Part shown: one piece after another, positions 16,615 to 24,849 of the stretch
How the letters are laid out: each line of letters begins with the position of its first letter
How positions within the stretch are numbered: position 1 is the stretch's first letter
NCBI RefSeq assembly: GCF_026340095.1
Contig: NZ_JAPEPO010000001.1
Location: 2,944,501 to 3,008,500, forward strand
Direction: 5' to 3'
From: Streptomyces sp. NBC_01446
Lineage (GTDB): Bacteria; Actinomycetota; Actinomycetes; Streptomycetales; Streptomycetaceae
Length of the DNA stretch: 64,000 bases
Made by a program: the position numbers and the translations under genes
Notes under the pieces: model-generated
Databases searched by the model: none
The model's input: only the letters and a program-made list of their open reading frames with translations
Told to the model about the DNA's origin: nothing

Positions 16615-17384
16615 GCGGTCGCGCCCCCTCCTCCAAGCGCGGGAACGCCCGTGGTCGCGAGCGAGCGACGCTCGGCGCGGGCCTCCGGCGACCGGTGCTG
16701 CAGGGCCTTGCGCAGCTGCGAGCGGCCACGGTGGATCCGGCTGCGGACCGTGCCGAGCTTGACTCCCAGGGTCGCGGCGATCTCCTCGTACGAGAGGCCC
16801 TCGATGTCGCACAGCACGACGGCCGCACGGAACTCGGGCGCGAGGGTGTCCAGCGCCTGCTGGACGTCCGCGTCGAAGTGCGTGTCGTGGAAGACCTGCT
16901 GCGGCGACGGCTCGCGGCTCGGCAGGCGCTCGGCCGCGTCGTCGCCGAGGGCGTCGAAGCGGATGCGCTGCTTGCGGCGCACCATGTCGAGGAAGAGGTT
17001 CGTGGTGATGCGGTGCAGCCAGCCCTCGAAGGTGCCGGGCGTGTACGTCGACAGCGAGCGGAAGACGCGGACGAAGACTTCCTGTGTGAGGTCCTCGGCG
17101 TCGTGCTGGTTACCCGTCAGGCGGTAGGCGAGGCGGTAGACCCGGCCGCTGTGCGTGCTGACGATCTCCTCCCAGGTCGGGGGAGTCCACGCCTGCGATT
17201 CCGCGTCAGCGGCAAAGGTCGCGGTCTGCGCGGAACGGGCGGCGTTGGAACGGTCAGCAATGTTGGTCACGGATTTCGGCTCACCCGCCGACCTGAGAAA
17301 GCGCCGCAGCACTCCTCCCCGATCCACAGGCGCAGCCGCACCTCCCCTATCGGCTCTGGTGGTGTCCAGTGGAGCCCCTACCAT
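16611..17384 (-). CDS. sigE: ECF-type RNA polymerase sigma factor (mycobacterial SigE type)
   Basis: 257 residues from ATG 17382-17384 ([15 protein letters not shown]), with GAGG 6 nt upstream; longer in-frame starts up to 17825 read through low-quality sequence. Region 2 (about 78-136) contains [20 protein letters not shown] and the [12 protein letters not shown] core; region 4 (about 178-231) contains [20 protein letters not shown], a helix-turn-helix for the -35 element. The ca. 75-residue N-terminal extension is typical of this orthologue group. Note on naming: it matches mycobacterial SigE (Rv1221), whereas the sigma factor called SigE in S. coelicolor is a different cell-envelope regulator. 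Its anti-sigma gene is coupled downstream. Confidence 0.9.
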   Translation of the reverse strand: MVGAPLDTTRADRGGAAAPVDRGGVLRRFLRSAGEPKSVTNIADRSNAARSAQTATFAADAESQAWTPPTWEEIVSTHSGRVYRLAYRLTGNQHDAEDLTQEVFVRVFRSLSTYTPGTFEGWLHRITTNLFLDMVRRKQRIRFDALGDDAAERLPSREPSPQQVFHDTHFDADVQQALDTLAPEFRAAVVLCDIEGLSYEEIAATLGVKLGTVRSRIHRGRSQLRKALQHRSPEARAERRSLATTGVPALGGGGATA

Positions 17385-17606
17385 AGCCACCTCGCCCGTT
17401 AGCTCCGGATAAGCGTTTTTACTGAGATTTGCCTGAGGGCGCCGGGCGCTTCGCCTGCGCTGATTGCTCTGTCGGTCCACCGGCCACCCCCGCGCTCTTT
17501 CCCACGCCGTTTTCCCCTGCCCCCTTAAACGCCCGGTCCCATCTGCGAGTTCCCGCCACCAACGGATACAGTCACGCGCAGGCAACCACGGGGACAGGAG
17601 AGGGCC

Positions 17607-18239
17607 ATTACCGGCAACCGGCAGACGAGCTGGGCGTTCGCCGACGCCTTTGTCGCCGAGGACGACGCGCTGCGCTGGGCCCGGGACCGGGCCCGTGAGG
17701 CCGGCACCCGCCCGGTGTCGCCCGGCGCGGGCGCCGCGCTGCGGATGCTCGCTGCCACCGTGGGCGCCAAGGCGGTGGCCGAGATCGGCACGGGGACCGG
17801 GGTGTCCGGAATCCATCTGCTGCACGGCATGCGGCCCGACGGCGTCCTGACCACGGTGGATCCGGAGCCGGAGCGACAGCAGTTCGCCCGGCAGGCGTTC
17901 CGCGCCGCAGGATTCGCGAGCAATCGGGCGCGTTTCATCCCCGGACGGGCCCTCGACGTGCTGCCCCGGCTCGCTGACAGCGGGTACGACCTCGTCTTCT
18001 GCGACGGCGACCGCACCGAGTGCCTCGACTACCTCGCTGAATCGTTGCGCCTGTTGCGACCTGGTGGGCTCGTCTGCTTCGAGGGCGTCTTCGCCGACGG
18101 CCGGACGGTCGATTCGGGCCCCCAGCCGGTGGAGGTCCTGCGGATGCGGGAGCTGCTGCGGGCGGTGCGTGAGGCGCAGGACCTGGTGCCCTCGCTGCTC
18201 CCGGTCGGCGACGGGCTGCTCTGCGCCGTCAAGCGCTGA
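17607..18239 (+). CDS. O-methyltransferase (SAM-dependent, Methyltransf_3 family) with apparent ATT start
   Basis: The family needs an N-terminal helix region before the SAM site. In this frame that region ([19 protein letters not shown], followed by RAREAG) lies upstream of the first GTG at 17715, and no ATG, GTG or TTG precedes it. The codon ATT at 17607-17609 sits 6 nt after AGGAG (17596-17600), so it is the most likely start, giving 210 residues. [15 protein letters not shown] (about 54-68) is the glycine-rich SAM motif, LVFCDGDR (about 129-136) the metal/catechol-binding acidic site region. The substrate is unknown. It diverges from the sigma gene and is the counterpart of Rv1220c. A start at GTG 17715 would remove 36 conserved residues. 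Confidence 0.82.
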   Translation: MTGNRQTSWAFADAFVAEDDALRWARDRAREAGTRPVSPGAGAALRMLAATVGAKAVAEIGTGTGVSGIHLLHGMRPDGVLTTVDPEPERQQFARQAFRAAGFASNRARFIPGRALDVLPRLADSGYDLVFCDGDRTECLDYLAESLRLLRPGGLVCFEGVFADGRTVDSGPQPVEVLRMRELLRAVREAQDLVPSLLPVGDGLLCAVKR

Positions 18240-18299
18240 CGCCGCGTCCCGAGCCCCGCAGAAATTGCTTCGGCACGCTATCTGACCTGCGTATACACG

Positions 18300-18333
18300 A
18301 CTGCCCCGGCACCGCTTGCGGTACCGGGGCAGT
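18300..18333. terminator. Bidirectional terminator, 16-bp stem with one mismatch
   Basis: Arms 18300-18315 and 18318-18333 pair with a single C/A mismatch and a 2-nt apex. It lies between the convergent O-methyltransferase and DUF3117 genes and can serve both. Confidence 0.85.
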
Positions 18334-18356
18334 CGACAGGTATGGTCGCTTCCGCG

Positions 18357-18524
18357 TCAGCCGACGACCTTCTTGAGGGCATCGCCGAGTGCATCGGCCT
18401 CGTCCGGAGTCAGCTCGACGACAAGCCGACCGCCGCCTTCGAGCGGAACGCGCATGACGATGCCCCGCCCCTCCTTGGTCACCTCGAGCGGGCCGTCGCC
18501 CGTCCGCGGCTTCATGGCCGCCAT
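18357..18524 (-). CDS. DUF3117 family small protein (55 aa)
   Basis: MAAMKPRTGDGPLEVTKEGRG begins at ATG 18522-18524, behind GGAAGGGG. The protein is a small basic beta sheet followed by an acidic helix (LTPDEADALGDALKKVVG). DUF3117 proteins of about 55-75 residues occur throughout actinobacteria, including Rv1211 of M. tuberculosis, and have no known function. No membrane segment or cysteine is present. Confidence 0.88.
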   Translation of the reverse strand: MAAMKPRTGDGPLEVTKEGRGIVMRVPLEGGGRLVVELTPDEADALGDALKKVVG

Positions 18525-18604
18525 GCTCGTTCCCCTTCCTGAAACCAGCTCATCGCAGCCGACAACCCAGGTGTCACCGGCATCGAACACATTGCTTCCC
18601 GGCC

Positions 18605-18635
18605 ATTATCCCGCATCGCGGGACCCGATGACCAA
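18605..18635 (-). promoter_or_regulatory. Probable promoter of the DUF3117 gene
   Basis: Read on the minus strand, TTGGTC (18635-18630) and GATAAT (18610-18605) are separated by 19 bp and lie 80 bp before the start codon. The match to housekeeping elements is fair. The remaining sequence from 18525 to 18836 shows no gene and should also hold the promoter of the enoyl-CoA hydratase gene. Confidence 0.4.
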
Positions 18636-18836
18636 CTTCGGTCCGCATCGCTTGCACAACGCGCTTGAGCAAAACCACTCAATTCGGCGATGTGGCTGCG
18701 ATACTGCGCCTCCTTCACGACTCCCCCGAGACAAATTTCTTTGACGCAGGTCACATGCGCGGGCCCCGCCGCGGACCGTGATCTCCGTCATGCTGAGCAC
18801 TGACGACGACCGAGCCGCATCAGTTGGAGGGGATCC

Positions 18837-19640
18837 ATGGCCGACAGCGTTCTCTACGAGGTGAGCGACGGGCTCGCGACCATCACGCTCAATCGCCCCG
18901 AGGCGATGAACGCGATGAACACCGAGTCCAAGGTCGCCTTCCGGGACGCGGCACAGGCGGCCGCGGCGGACGGTGCGGTACGGGCCGTGCTGCTCACCGC
19001 CGCGGGGGACCGGGCGTTCTGTGTGGGCCAGGACCTGAAGGAGCACGTGGGCTCCCTGATGGCCGACCGCGAGGCGGGCACGGGCCGCACCATGAACACC
19101 GTGCGCGAGCACTACAACCCGATCCTGCGGGCCCTGACGCAGATGCCCAAGCCCGTCGTGGCGGCGGTCAACGGCGTGGCCGCCGGGGCCGGTTTCGGCT
19201 TCGCGCTCGCCGCCGACTACCGGATCGTCTCGGACACGGCGGCCTTCAACACGTCCTTCGCGGGCGTCGCCCTGACCGCGGACTCGGGTGTGTCCTGGAC
19301 GCTGCCGCGCGTCGTGGGCCCCGGGCGCGCCGCCGACCTGCTGCTGTTCCCGCGCTCGGTGAAGGCGCAGGAGGCGTACGAGCTCGGGATCGCGAACCGG
19401 ATCGTGCCCGCGGCCGAACTGGCCGGGGAGGCGCGGAAGCTGGCGCGTTCGCTGGCCGAGGGTCCGACGCTGGCGTACGCGGCGCTGAAGGAGTCCCTCG
19501 CCTTCGCGGCGGGTCACACCCTGGACGAGTCCCTCGACAAGGAGGACGAACTCCAGTCGAGGGCGGGCGCGTCGGAGGACCACGCCATCGCGGTCCAGGC
19601 CTTCATCGCCAAGGAGAAGCCCAAGTACCTGGGCCGGTAG
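18837..19640 (+). CDS. Enoyl-CoA hydratase/isomerase family protein
   Basis: 267 residues from ATG 18837, with GGAGGGG 4-9 nt upstream. Motifs of the crotonase fold are present: LNRPEAMNAMN (about 19-29), the first oxyanion-hole segment AFCVGQDLKEH (about 61-71), and the second PVVAAVNGVAAGAGFGFALAAD (about 104-125). The residues usually bearing the catalytic acids of true hydratases (Glu at two sites) are not clear, since the second region reads FAGVALTADSGVSWTLPR, more like isomerases such as PaaG. Its role in fatty-acid or phenylacetate breakdown is therefore not fixed. It is a single gene, convergent with tag. Confidence 0.88.
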   Translation: MADSVLYEVSDGLATITLNRPEAMNAMNTESKVAFRDAAQAAAADGAVRAVLLTAAGDRAFCVGQDLKEHVGSLMADREAGTGRTMNTVREHYNPILRALTQMPKPVVAAVNGVAAGAGFGFALAADYRIVSDTAAFNTSFAGVALTADSGVSWTLPRVVGPGRAADLLLFPRSVKAQEAYELGIANRIVPAAELAGEARKLARSLAEGPTLAYAALKESLAFAAGHTLDESLDKEDELQSRAGASEDHAIAVQAFIAKEKPKYLGR

Positions 19641-19678
19641 GACGCGTGCGCGGCCCGGAGCGCGCCTGAGGCCCGTCC

Positions 19679-20272
19679 TCAGCGCCTTCGGGCCACGCAG
19701 TCCACCAGGTGGTCGTTGACCAGACCACAGGCCTGCATCAGCGCGTACGCCGTCGTCGGGCCGACGAAGCGCAGGCCGCGCTTCTTGAGCGCCTTGGACA
19801 GGGCCGTCGACTCGTCCGTGATCGCGGGTACGTCGCCGATGACGCGCGGCGCCGGGCGGGTGGCGGGGTCAGGGGCGTGCGACCAGATGAGAGTGTCGAG
19901 CTCGCCCTCGGGCCAGTCGGCGAGCACGCGCGCATTGGCCAGCGTCGCGTCGATCTTGGCGCGGTTGCGGATGATGCCCTCGTCGGCGAGGAGCCGCTCG
20001 CGGTCGCTGTCCGTGAACGCGGCCACGTCGGAGATCTTGAACCCGGCGAACGCGGCGCGGAAGCCCTCGCGGCGGCGCAGGATCGTGATCCAGGACAGGC
20101 CGGACTGGAACGCCTCCAGGGAGACCCGCTCGAACAGCGCGTCGTCGCCGTGGACGGGGCGGCCCCACTCCTCGTCGTGATACGTCACGTAGTCCTCGGT
20201 GGACAGGCCCCACGGGCAGCGCAGCGCCCCGTCCGGGCCCGGTACGGCGCCGCCTGCGCTCTCGTCGCTCAC
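19679..20272 (-). CDS. tag: DNA-3-methyladenine glycosylase I
   Basis: 197 residues from GTG 20270-20272, which overlaps the stop of the upstream DivIVA-like gene by 4 nt (GTGA). The family signature is clear: RCPWGLSTEDYVTYHDEEWG (about 18-37) supplies a zinc-ligand Cys and His near the N-terminus, and HLVDCVARR at the C-terminus supplies the others; LSWITILRRREGFRAAFAGF is the HhH region with the catalytic pocket. The enzyme removes 3-methyladenine from alkylated DNA. It corresponds to tagA (Rv1210). Confidence 0.93.
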   Translation of the reverse strand: MSDESAGGAVPGPDGALRCPWGLSTEDYVTYHDEEWGRPVHGDDALFERVSLEAFQSGLSWITILRRREGFRAAFAGFKISDVAAFTDSDRERLLADEGIIRNRAKIDATLANARVLADWPEGELDTLIWSHAPDPATRPAPRVIGDVPAITDESTALSKALKKRGLRFVGPTTAYALMQACGLVNDHLVDCVARRR

Positions 20273-20628
20273 TGGTGGCCCTCTCCGGGGTGCCGGCCGA
20301 AACCGGGTCCCTGGGGCCGCAGCTGGGCCCGGGCCCCCGACAGAGCGGTCTCGAGGTCGGCGATGCGCTGGTCCCGCTCGGCGAGCTCGGCGCCGAGCCG
20401 CCCGAGGGCGTCGTCCACCTCCGCCATGCGGTAGCCGCGCAGCGCGACGGGCAGGCGCAGGGCCTCCACGTCGGCGCGGCCGACCGGCCGGTCGTAGGGC
20501 AGCGGGTCGGCGAACTGCTCGGGCGGCGCCTCCGGGAGCGCCCCGCTCTCGCCGCCGCCGAGCACGGCGAGCGTCACCGCGCCGACGACCACGACGAGCG
20601 CGACGACCAGAAACAAGAACATGACCAT
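20269..20628 (-). CDS. DivIVA-domain membrane protein
   Basis: 119 residues. One N-terminal helix (MFLFLVVALVVVVGAVTLAVL, about 3-23; 20 residues or fewer are membrane core) is followed by a polar linker and by a DivIVA-like segment, ALRGYRMAEVDDALGRLG (about 62-79), then a coiled-coil stretch (ELAERDQRIADLETALSG). DivIVA proteins mark curved membrane and cell poles. This short membrane-tethered type is found beside tagA in several actinobacteria, including Rv1209 as I recall. It starts the two-gene unit with tag and its function is unknown. Confidence 0.8.
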   Translation of the reverse strand: MVMFLFLVVALVVVVGAVTLAVLGGGESGALPEAPPEQFADPLPYDRPVGRADVEALRLPVALRGYRMAEVDDALGRLGAELAERDQRIADLETALSGARAQLRPQGPGFGRHPGEGHQ

Positions 20629-20778
20629 CTTCGCTGTCCCCTGGCTCGAAGCCCGGATCCGGTCCCGATCCCGGTCCGGAAACTGTCAGGGTCCGATCGT
20701 GCCATGAGGGTGTGACAGTTAAGGTCGCAGGCGACCGGTCGACAGGTTTCACAGCAGCCACAAGGAGAGTCACAGGGG

Positions 20779-21639
20779 ATGCTCAGGCTTGGCCCGCGCG
20801 AGTTCGGCGCACACGAGCCGGTGATCATGGCGATCGTGAACCGGACTCCTGACTCGTTCTACGACCAGGGCTCGACGTTCCACGACGAGCCCGCGCTCAC
20901 CCGGGTCGAACAGGCCGTGGCGGAGGGCGCCGCGATCATCGACATCGGCGGGGTCAAGGCGGGCCCCGGCGACGAGGTGAGCGCGCAGGAGGAGGCGCGC
21001 CGCACGGTCGGCTTCGTGGCCGAGGTGCGCCGCCGCTTCCCGGACGTCGTCATCAGCGTCGACACCTGGCGGCACGACGTGGGCGAGGCGGTCTGCGAGG
21101 CCGGCGCCGATGTCCTGAACGACGCGTGGGGCGGCGTCGACCCCAAGCTGGCGGAGGTCGCGGCGCGTTACGGGACGGGCCTGGTATGCACGCACGCGGG
21201 CGGCGCCGAGCCGCGTACGCGCCCGCACCGGGTCGCCTACGACGACGTGATGGCGGACATCCTCGACGTGACGGTGGGGCTCGCCGAGCGGGCCGTGGCG
21301 CTGGGGGTGCCGCGTGAGTCGGTGCTCATCGACCCGGGGCACGACTTCGGCAAGAACACCCGGCACAGCCTGGAGGCGACGCGCAGGCTGGGCGAGATGG
21401 TGGAGACGGGCTGGCCGGTCCTGGTGTCCCTGTCGAACAAGGACTTCGTCGGCGAGACACTCGACAGGCCGGTCAAGGAGCGCGTGATCGGGACCCTTGC
21501 GACGACGGCGGTGTCGGCGTGGCTGGGCGCGCAGGTGTACCGGGTCCACGAGGTGGCCGAGACCAGGCAGGTGCTCGACATGGTGGCCACCATCGCCGGC
21601 CACCGGCCCCCGGCGGTCGCCCGCCGAGGGCTCGCGTAG
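20779..21639 (+). CDS. folP: Dihydropteroate synthase homologue (FolP2 type)
   Basis: 286 residues from ATG 20779, with AAGGAG upstream. A TIM-barrel DHPS fold is indicated by VIMAIVNRTPDSFYDQG (about 15-31), IIDIGGVKAGPG (about 53-64), VVISVDTWR (about 92-100), DVLNDAWGG, IDPGHDFGKNT and the C-terminal RVHEV. Canonical enzymes read NVTPDSFSDGG and GGESTRPG; here NRTPDSFYDQG and GGVKAGPG differ at pterin-pocket positions. The M. tuberculosis paralogue FolP2 has similar changes and no DHPS activity was found for it, so this protein may have another substrate. Single gene. Confidence 0.88.
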   Translation: MLRLGPREFGAHEPVIMAIVNRTPDSFYDQGSTFHDEPALTRVEQAVAEGAAIIDIGGVKAGPGDEVSAQEEARRTVGFVAEVRRRFPDVVISVDTWRHDVGEAVCEAGADVLNDAWGGVDPKLAEVAARYGTGLVCTHAGGAEPRTRPHRVAYDDVMADILDVTVGLAERAVALGVPRESVLIDPGHDFGKNTRHSLEATRRLGEMVETGWPVLVSLSNKDFVGETLDRPVKERVIGTLATTAVSAWLGAQVYRVHEVAETRQVLDMVATIAGHRPPAVARRGLA

Positions 21640-21657
21640 GCGCCTGTCCTCAGGGCC

Positions 21658-22407
21658 TTACTTGCCGACTTCCTTGGTCACGAGGGAGATCGCCTCTTCC
21701 ACGTCGTCCGTGACGTGGAACAGGAGCAGGTCGGCCTCGGAGGCCTTGCCCTGGGCGATGACGGTGTTCTTCAGCCAGTCGACCAGACCGCTCCAGTACT
21801 GCGTACCGAAGAGGACGATCGGGAAGCGCGTCACCTTCGTGGTCTGGACGAGGGTGAGCGCCTCGAACAACTCGTCCAGGGTGCCGAGGCCGCCCGGCAG
21901 GACCACGAAGCCCTGCGCGTACTTCACGAACATCGTCTTGCGGACGAAGAAGTAGCGGAAGTTCAGGCCGAGGTCGACGTACTGGTTGAGGCCCTGTTCG
22001 AAGGGCAGCTCGATGCCGAGGCCCACGGAGATGCCCTTGGCCTCGACGGCGCCCTGGTTCGCGGCCTGCATCGCGCCGGGGCCGCCGCCCGTGATGACCG
22101 CGAACCCGGCCTCGACGAGCGCCTTGCCGATGGCGACTCCGGCCGCGTACTCCGGCGAGTCCGTCTGCGTACGGGCCGAGCCGAACACGCTGATGGCGGG
22201 CGGGAGTTCGGCGAGCGTGCCGAAACCCTCGATGAACTCCGACTGGATGCGCAGGACCCGCCAGGGGTCGGTGTGCACCCACTCGGAGGGGCCTTCGGAG
22301 TCGAGGAGGCGCTGGTCGGTGGTGCCCGGCTGGACCTGGTCGCGGCGACGGATCACCGGGCCGAGCCGCTGCTCCTTGGGGCGCTTCCTGCCCTCGGGGT
22401 TGCTCAT
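21658..22407 (-). CDS. LOG family protein (nucleotide 5'-monophosphate phosphoribohydrolase)
   Basis: 249 residues from ATG 22405-22407. A 60-residue N-terminal extension precedes the Rossmann core, which has SVFGSARTQ (about 75-83), TGGGPGAMQAANQGA (about 107-121) and the signature PGGLGTLDELFEAL (about 170-183), whose Glu is catalytic. Plant and mycobacterial LOG proteins release cytokinin bases from their riboside 5'-monophosphates; Rv1205 does this in M. tuberculosis. Whether the Streptomyces enzyme makes cytokinins or cleaves other nucleotides is not known. Convergent with the FolP homologue. Confidence 0.93.
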   Translation of the reverse strand: MSNPEGRKRPKEQRLGPVIRRRDQVQPGTTDQRLLDSEGPSEWVHTDPWRVLRIQSEFIEGFGTLAELPPAISVFGSARTQTDSPEYAAGVAIGKALVEAGFAVITGGGPGAMQAANQGAVEAKGISVGLGIELPFEQGLNQYVDLGLNFRYFFVRKTMFVKYAQGFVVLPGGLGTLDELFEALTLVQTTKVTRFPIVLFGTQYWSGLVDWLKNTVIAQGKASEADLLLFHVTDDVEEAISLVTKEVGK

Positions 22408-22480
22408 TCGCTGCTCCCTCCACTGCGTACGTGCAGCAAGGGTAGGTCTACGCGGGTTACGTGCGGGGGACCTCGGAGTG

Positions 22481-23560
22481 TCAGGCCGTGAGCCAGGAGC
22501 GCAGACGTTCCTCGGCGGCGAGGATCTTGCGGGTGTCCACGTGCTCGTCCCTCTTGTGGGCGAAGATCGGGTCGCCGGGGCCGTAGTTCACCGCGGGGAC
22601 GCCGAGCGCGCTGAACCGGGAGACGTCCGTCCAGCCGAACTTGGGGCGGGCCTTGCCGCCGACGGCCGCCATGAAGGCGGCGGCGGCCGGGTGGTCGAGG
22701 CCGGGGCGCGCGCCGCCGGTGTGGTCGTCGACCACGTAGTCGTCGATGTCGCAGCCGGCGAAGAAGTCCCGGACGAAGGCCTCGGCCTCCTCTGCGCTGC
22801 GGTCGGGCGCGTAGCGGAAGTTGACGGTGACGGAGCAGGCGTCGGGGATGACGTTGGTGGCGACGCCGCCCTCGATGCGCACGGCGTTGAGGCCCTCGTG
22901 GAACCGGAGTCCGTCGACGACGGGCTCGCGGGGCTCGTACGCGGCGAGGCGTTCGAGGATGGGGGCGGCCTTGTGGACGGCGTTGGAGCCCATCCACGCG
23001 CGCGCGGAGTGCGCCCGCTCGCCCTTGGTCGTCAGGATGACGCGCAGGGTGCCCTGGCAGCCGCCCTCGACCTCGCCGTCGGTGCCCTCCAGGAGGATCG
23101 CGAAGTCGCCCTCCAGCCAGTCGGGGTGGGCCTCGGCCACATGTCCCAGACCGTTGAGGTGTGCGGCGACCTCTTCGTTGTCGTAGAAGACGAACGTGAG
23201 GTCGCGGTTGGGCTCGGTGACGGTCTGCGCGATGCGCAGCTGGACCGCGACGCCCGACTTCATGTCGCTGGTGCCGCAGCCCCACAGGACGCCGTCCTCG
23301 TCGAGGCGCGAGGGGACGTTGTCCGCGATCGGGACCGTGTCGATGTGCCCGGCGAGGATGACCCGCTCGGCGTGCCCCAGGTTCGTCCGCGCGACGATGT
23401 TGTTGCCGTACCGGTCGACCGTGAGGTGCGGCAGGGCGCGCAGGGCCGTCTCGATGGCGTCGGCGAGGGGCTTCTCCTGCCCGCTCGGCGACGCGAAGTC
23501 GACCAGCTGGGCGGTGAGCAGCGCGGCGTCCCGCGTGAGGTCAAGGGCGGTGAGGTCCAT
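22481..23560 (-). CDS. dapE: Succinyl-diaminopimelate desuccinylase DapE
   Basis: 359 residues from ATG 23558-23560. The M20 metallopeptidase pattern is intact: ILAGHIDTVPIADN (His and Asp ligands, about residues 70-83), GTSDMKSG (Asp, about 94-101), FYDNEEVAA (catalytic Glu and ligand, about 126-134), LLEGTDGEVEGGCQGTL (about 156-172) and a C-terminal His region. DapE removes succinate from N-succinyl-LL-diaminopimelate in lysine and peptidoglycan precursor synthesis. The transaminase of the preceding step, dapC, lies 2 kb away on the same strand but not in the same operon. Confidence 0.95.
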   Translation of the reverse strand: MDLTALDLTRDAALLTAQLVDFASPSGQEKPLADAIETALRALPHLTVDRYGNNIVARTNLGHAERVILAGHIDTVPIADNVPSRLDEDGVLWGCGTSDMKSGVAVQLRIAQTVTEPNRDLTFVFYDNEEVAAHLNGLGHVAEAHPDWLEGDFAILLEGTDGEVEGGCQGTLRVILTTKGERAHSARAWMGSNAVHKAAPILERLAAYEPREPVVDGLRFHEGLNAVRIEGGVATNVIPDACSVTVNFRYAPDRSAEEAEAFVRDFFAGCDIDDYVVDDHTGGARPGLDHPAAAAFMAAVGGKARPKFGWTDVSRFSALGVPAVNYGPGDPIFAHKRDEHVDTRKILAAEERLRSWLTA

Positions 23561-23622
23561 GGCGTCGACCCTAATGCCCGGCGGCCGCGGGCCCTGTCGG
23601 TGGCCTCCAGTACCTTTGACGC

Positions 23623-24549
23623 GTGCCTGAGCCCCCCACCCTCGTCCGGCGCGGCCGTCTCCTCCGTATCGGGGCGGCCGTCGTGGTGCTGCTCGCTGTC
23701 GCCGCGTATCTGGTGGTCCAGTACGTCTCGGGCGGCAGACCGGCCCCGCGCTGCACGGTCGTGTCGGGGAACGGCGACGGCGCGTCCTACGAGTTCACCT
23801 CCGAGCAGGCGGTGAACGCGGCGACGATCTCGGCCGTCGGCACCTCGCGCGGCATGCCCGAGCGCGCCGTCACGATCGCCCTCGCGACCGCGCTCCAGGA
23901 GTCGGGCCTGCGCAACATCCATCACGGCGACCGCGACTCGCTGGGCCTGTTCCAGCAGCGCCCGTCGGAGGGCTGGGGCACGCAGGCACAGATCATGGAC
24001 CCGGTGTACGCGGCGGGGCGGTTCTACGAGCACCTGGACAAGATCCCGGGCTATTCGCGGCTGCCCCTGACGGTCGCCGCGCAGCGGGTGCAGCGCAGCG
24101 GCTATCCGCAGGCGTACGCGAAGCACGAGCCGGACGCCACGCTGCTCGCCGCGGCGCTGACCGGCCGGGCGAGTGCGTCGCTGACCTGCGAGGGCCGGCC
24201 GAGCGGCACGGAGGTCAGGAAGCCGGGCGATCCGGCGAAGGTGCGGGCGGCGCTGGTGCGTGACTTCGGGCGCGAGGTGTCGCCGGCGGCCGGCGCGGGC
24301 GGGCACGACGTGACCGTCCCGGTACCCGCCACGGTGGACTCGGCCGAGGGCGGGGAGCGGCAGCGCGGGTGGGAGCTGGCGCACTGGGCGGTGGCCAACT
24401 CGTCGGCCCTGCAAATCGAGCGGGTGTCCTACGCGGGCCGCGACTGGACCGCGGGCGACGCCGGCGGCACGTGGAGCGGGGCGGTGGCGCAGGCCGCGGC
24501 GGGGGCCGAGAAGGGCCTCCGAGAGGTCCGGATCGTCACCGCGCAGTAG
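23623..24549 (+). CDS. Exported or membrane-anchored lysozyme-like protein
   Basis: 308 residues from GTG 23623. After a basic start (VRRGRLLRIG), one helix (AAVVVLLAVAAYLVVQYV, about 17-35) anchors or exports the protein. The domain at about 55-190 has EQAVNAATISAVG, then the segment IALATALQESGLRNIHHGDRD (here IALATALQESGLR, about 84-96), whose Glu resembles the catalytic Glu of lytic transglycosylases and resuscitation-type lysozyme folds, followed by SLGLFQQRPSEGWGT. A separate C-terminal domain (about 210-308) is unrecognised. I infer peptidoglycan cleavage but activity is unproven. It diverges from dapE. Confidence 0.72.
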   Translation: MPEPPTLVRRGRLLRIGAAVVVLLAVAAYLVVQYVSGGRPAPRCTVVSGNGDGASYEFTSEQAVNAATISAVGTSRGMPERAVTIALATALQESGLRNIHHGDRDSLGLFQQRPSEGWGTQAQIMDPVYAAGRFYEHLDKIPGYSRLPLTVAAQRVQRSGYPQAYAKHEPDATLLAAALTGRASASLTCEGRPSGTEVRKPGDPAKVRAALVRDFGREVSPAAGAGGHDVTVPVPATVDSAEGGERQRGWELAHWAVANSSALQIERVSYAGRDWTAGDAGGTWSGAVAQAAAGAEKGLREVRIVTAQ

Positions 24550-24693
24550 TGCGGTTGATAGCTCGATCGGGCGATGTACGTCATCTGTGGGCGACGTCCC
24601 GCACGGTTCTTCGCAGGCCCCGTGGGCATATGCGGAAATCCCTTGCGGGTAAAGGGGCGTAGGCGTTTTACGACCTCGCGGAGGGCGTGGCGT

Positions 24694-24721
24694 TTGCCCG
24701 TTTTTCGCCGCAGATGATAAT
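24694..24721 (+). promoter_or_regulatory. Candidate promoter for the secreted Ala/Gly-rich protein
   Basis: TTGCCC (24694-24699) and GATAAT (24716-24721) are 16 bp apart, about 130 bp before the start codon. The whole 24550-24849 interval (300 bp) has no other gene and is less G+C-rich than its flanks, as expected of a promoter region. Confidence 0.45.
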
Positions 24722-24849
24722 GCGACACATTGCCAACTCTTTACGTTGCGGGGGCGAAACCTTCGCGACCTTCGAGCGGTAGTCACTGCGTCCGAGCGCC
24801 GGGCACCCGGCGCCTTACACCACCGTTCTCTCCCGTCTAAGGAGCATCA

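Noticed and set aside
17385..17825. Longer N-terminus for the sigma factor
   Set aside because: The extra 147 residues have poor codon use and run through the divergent promoter and methyltransferase region; ATG 17384 has a good ribosome-binding site.
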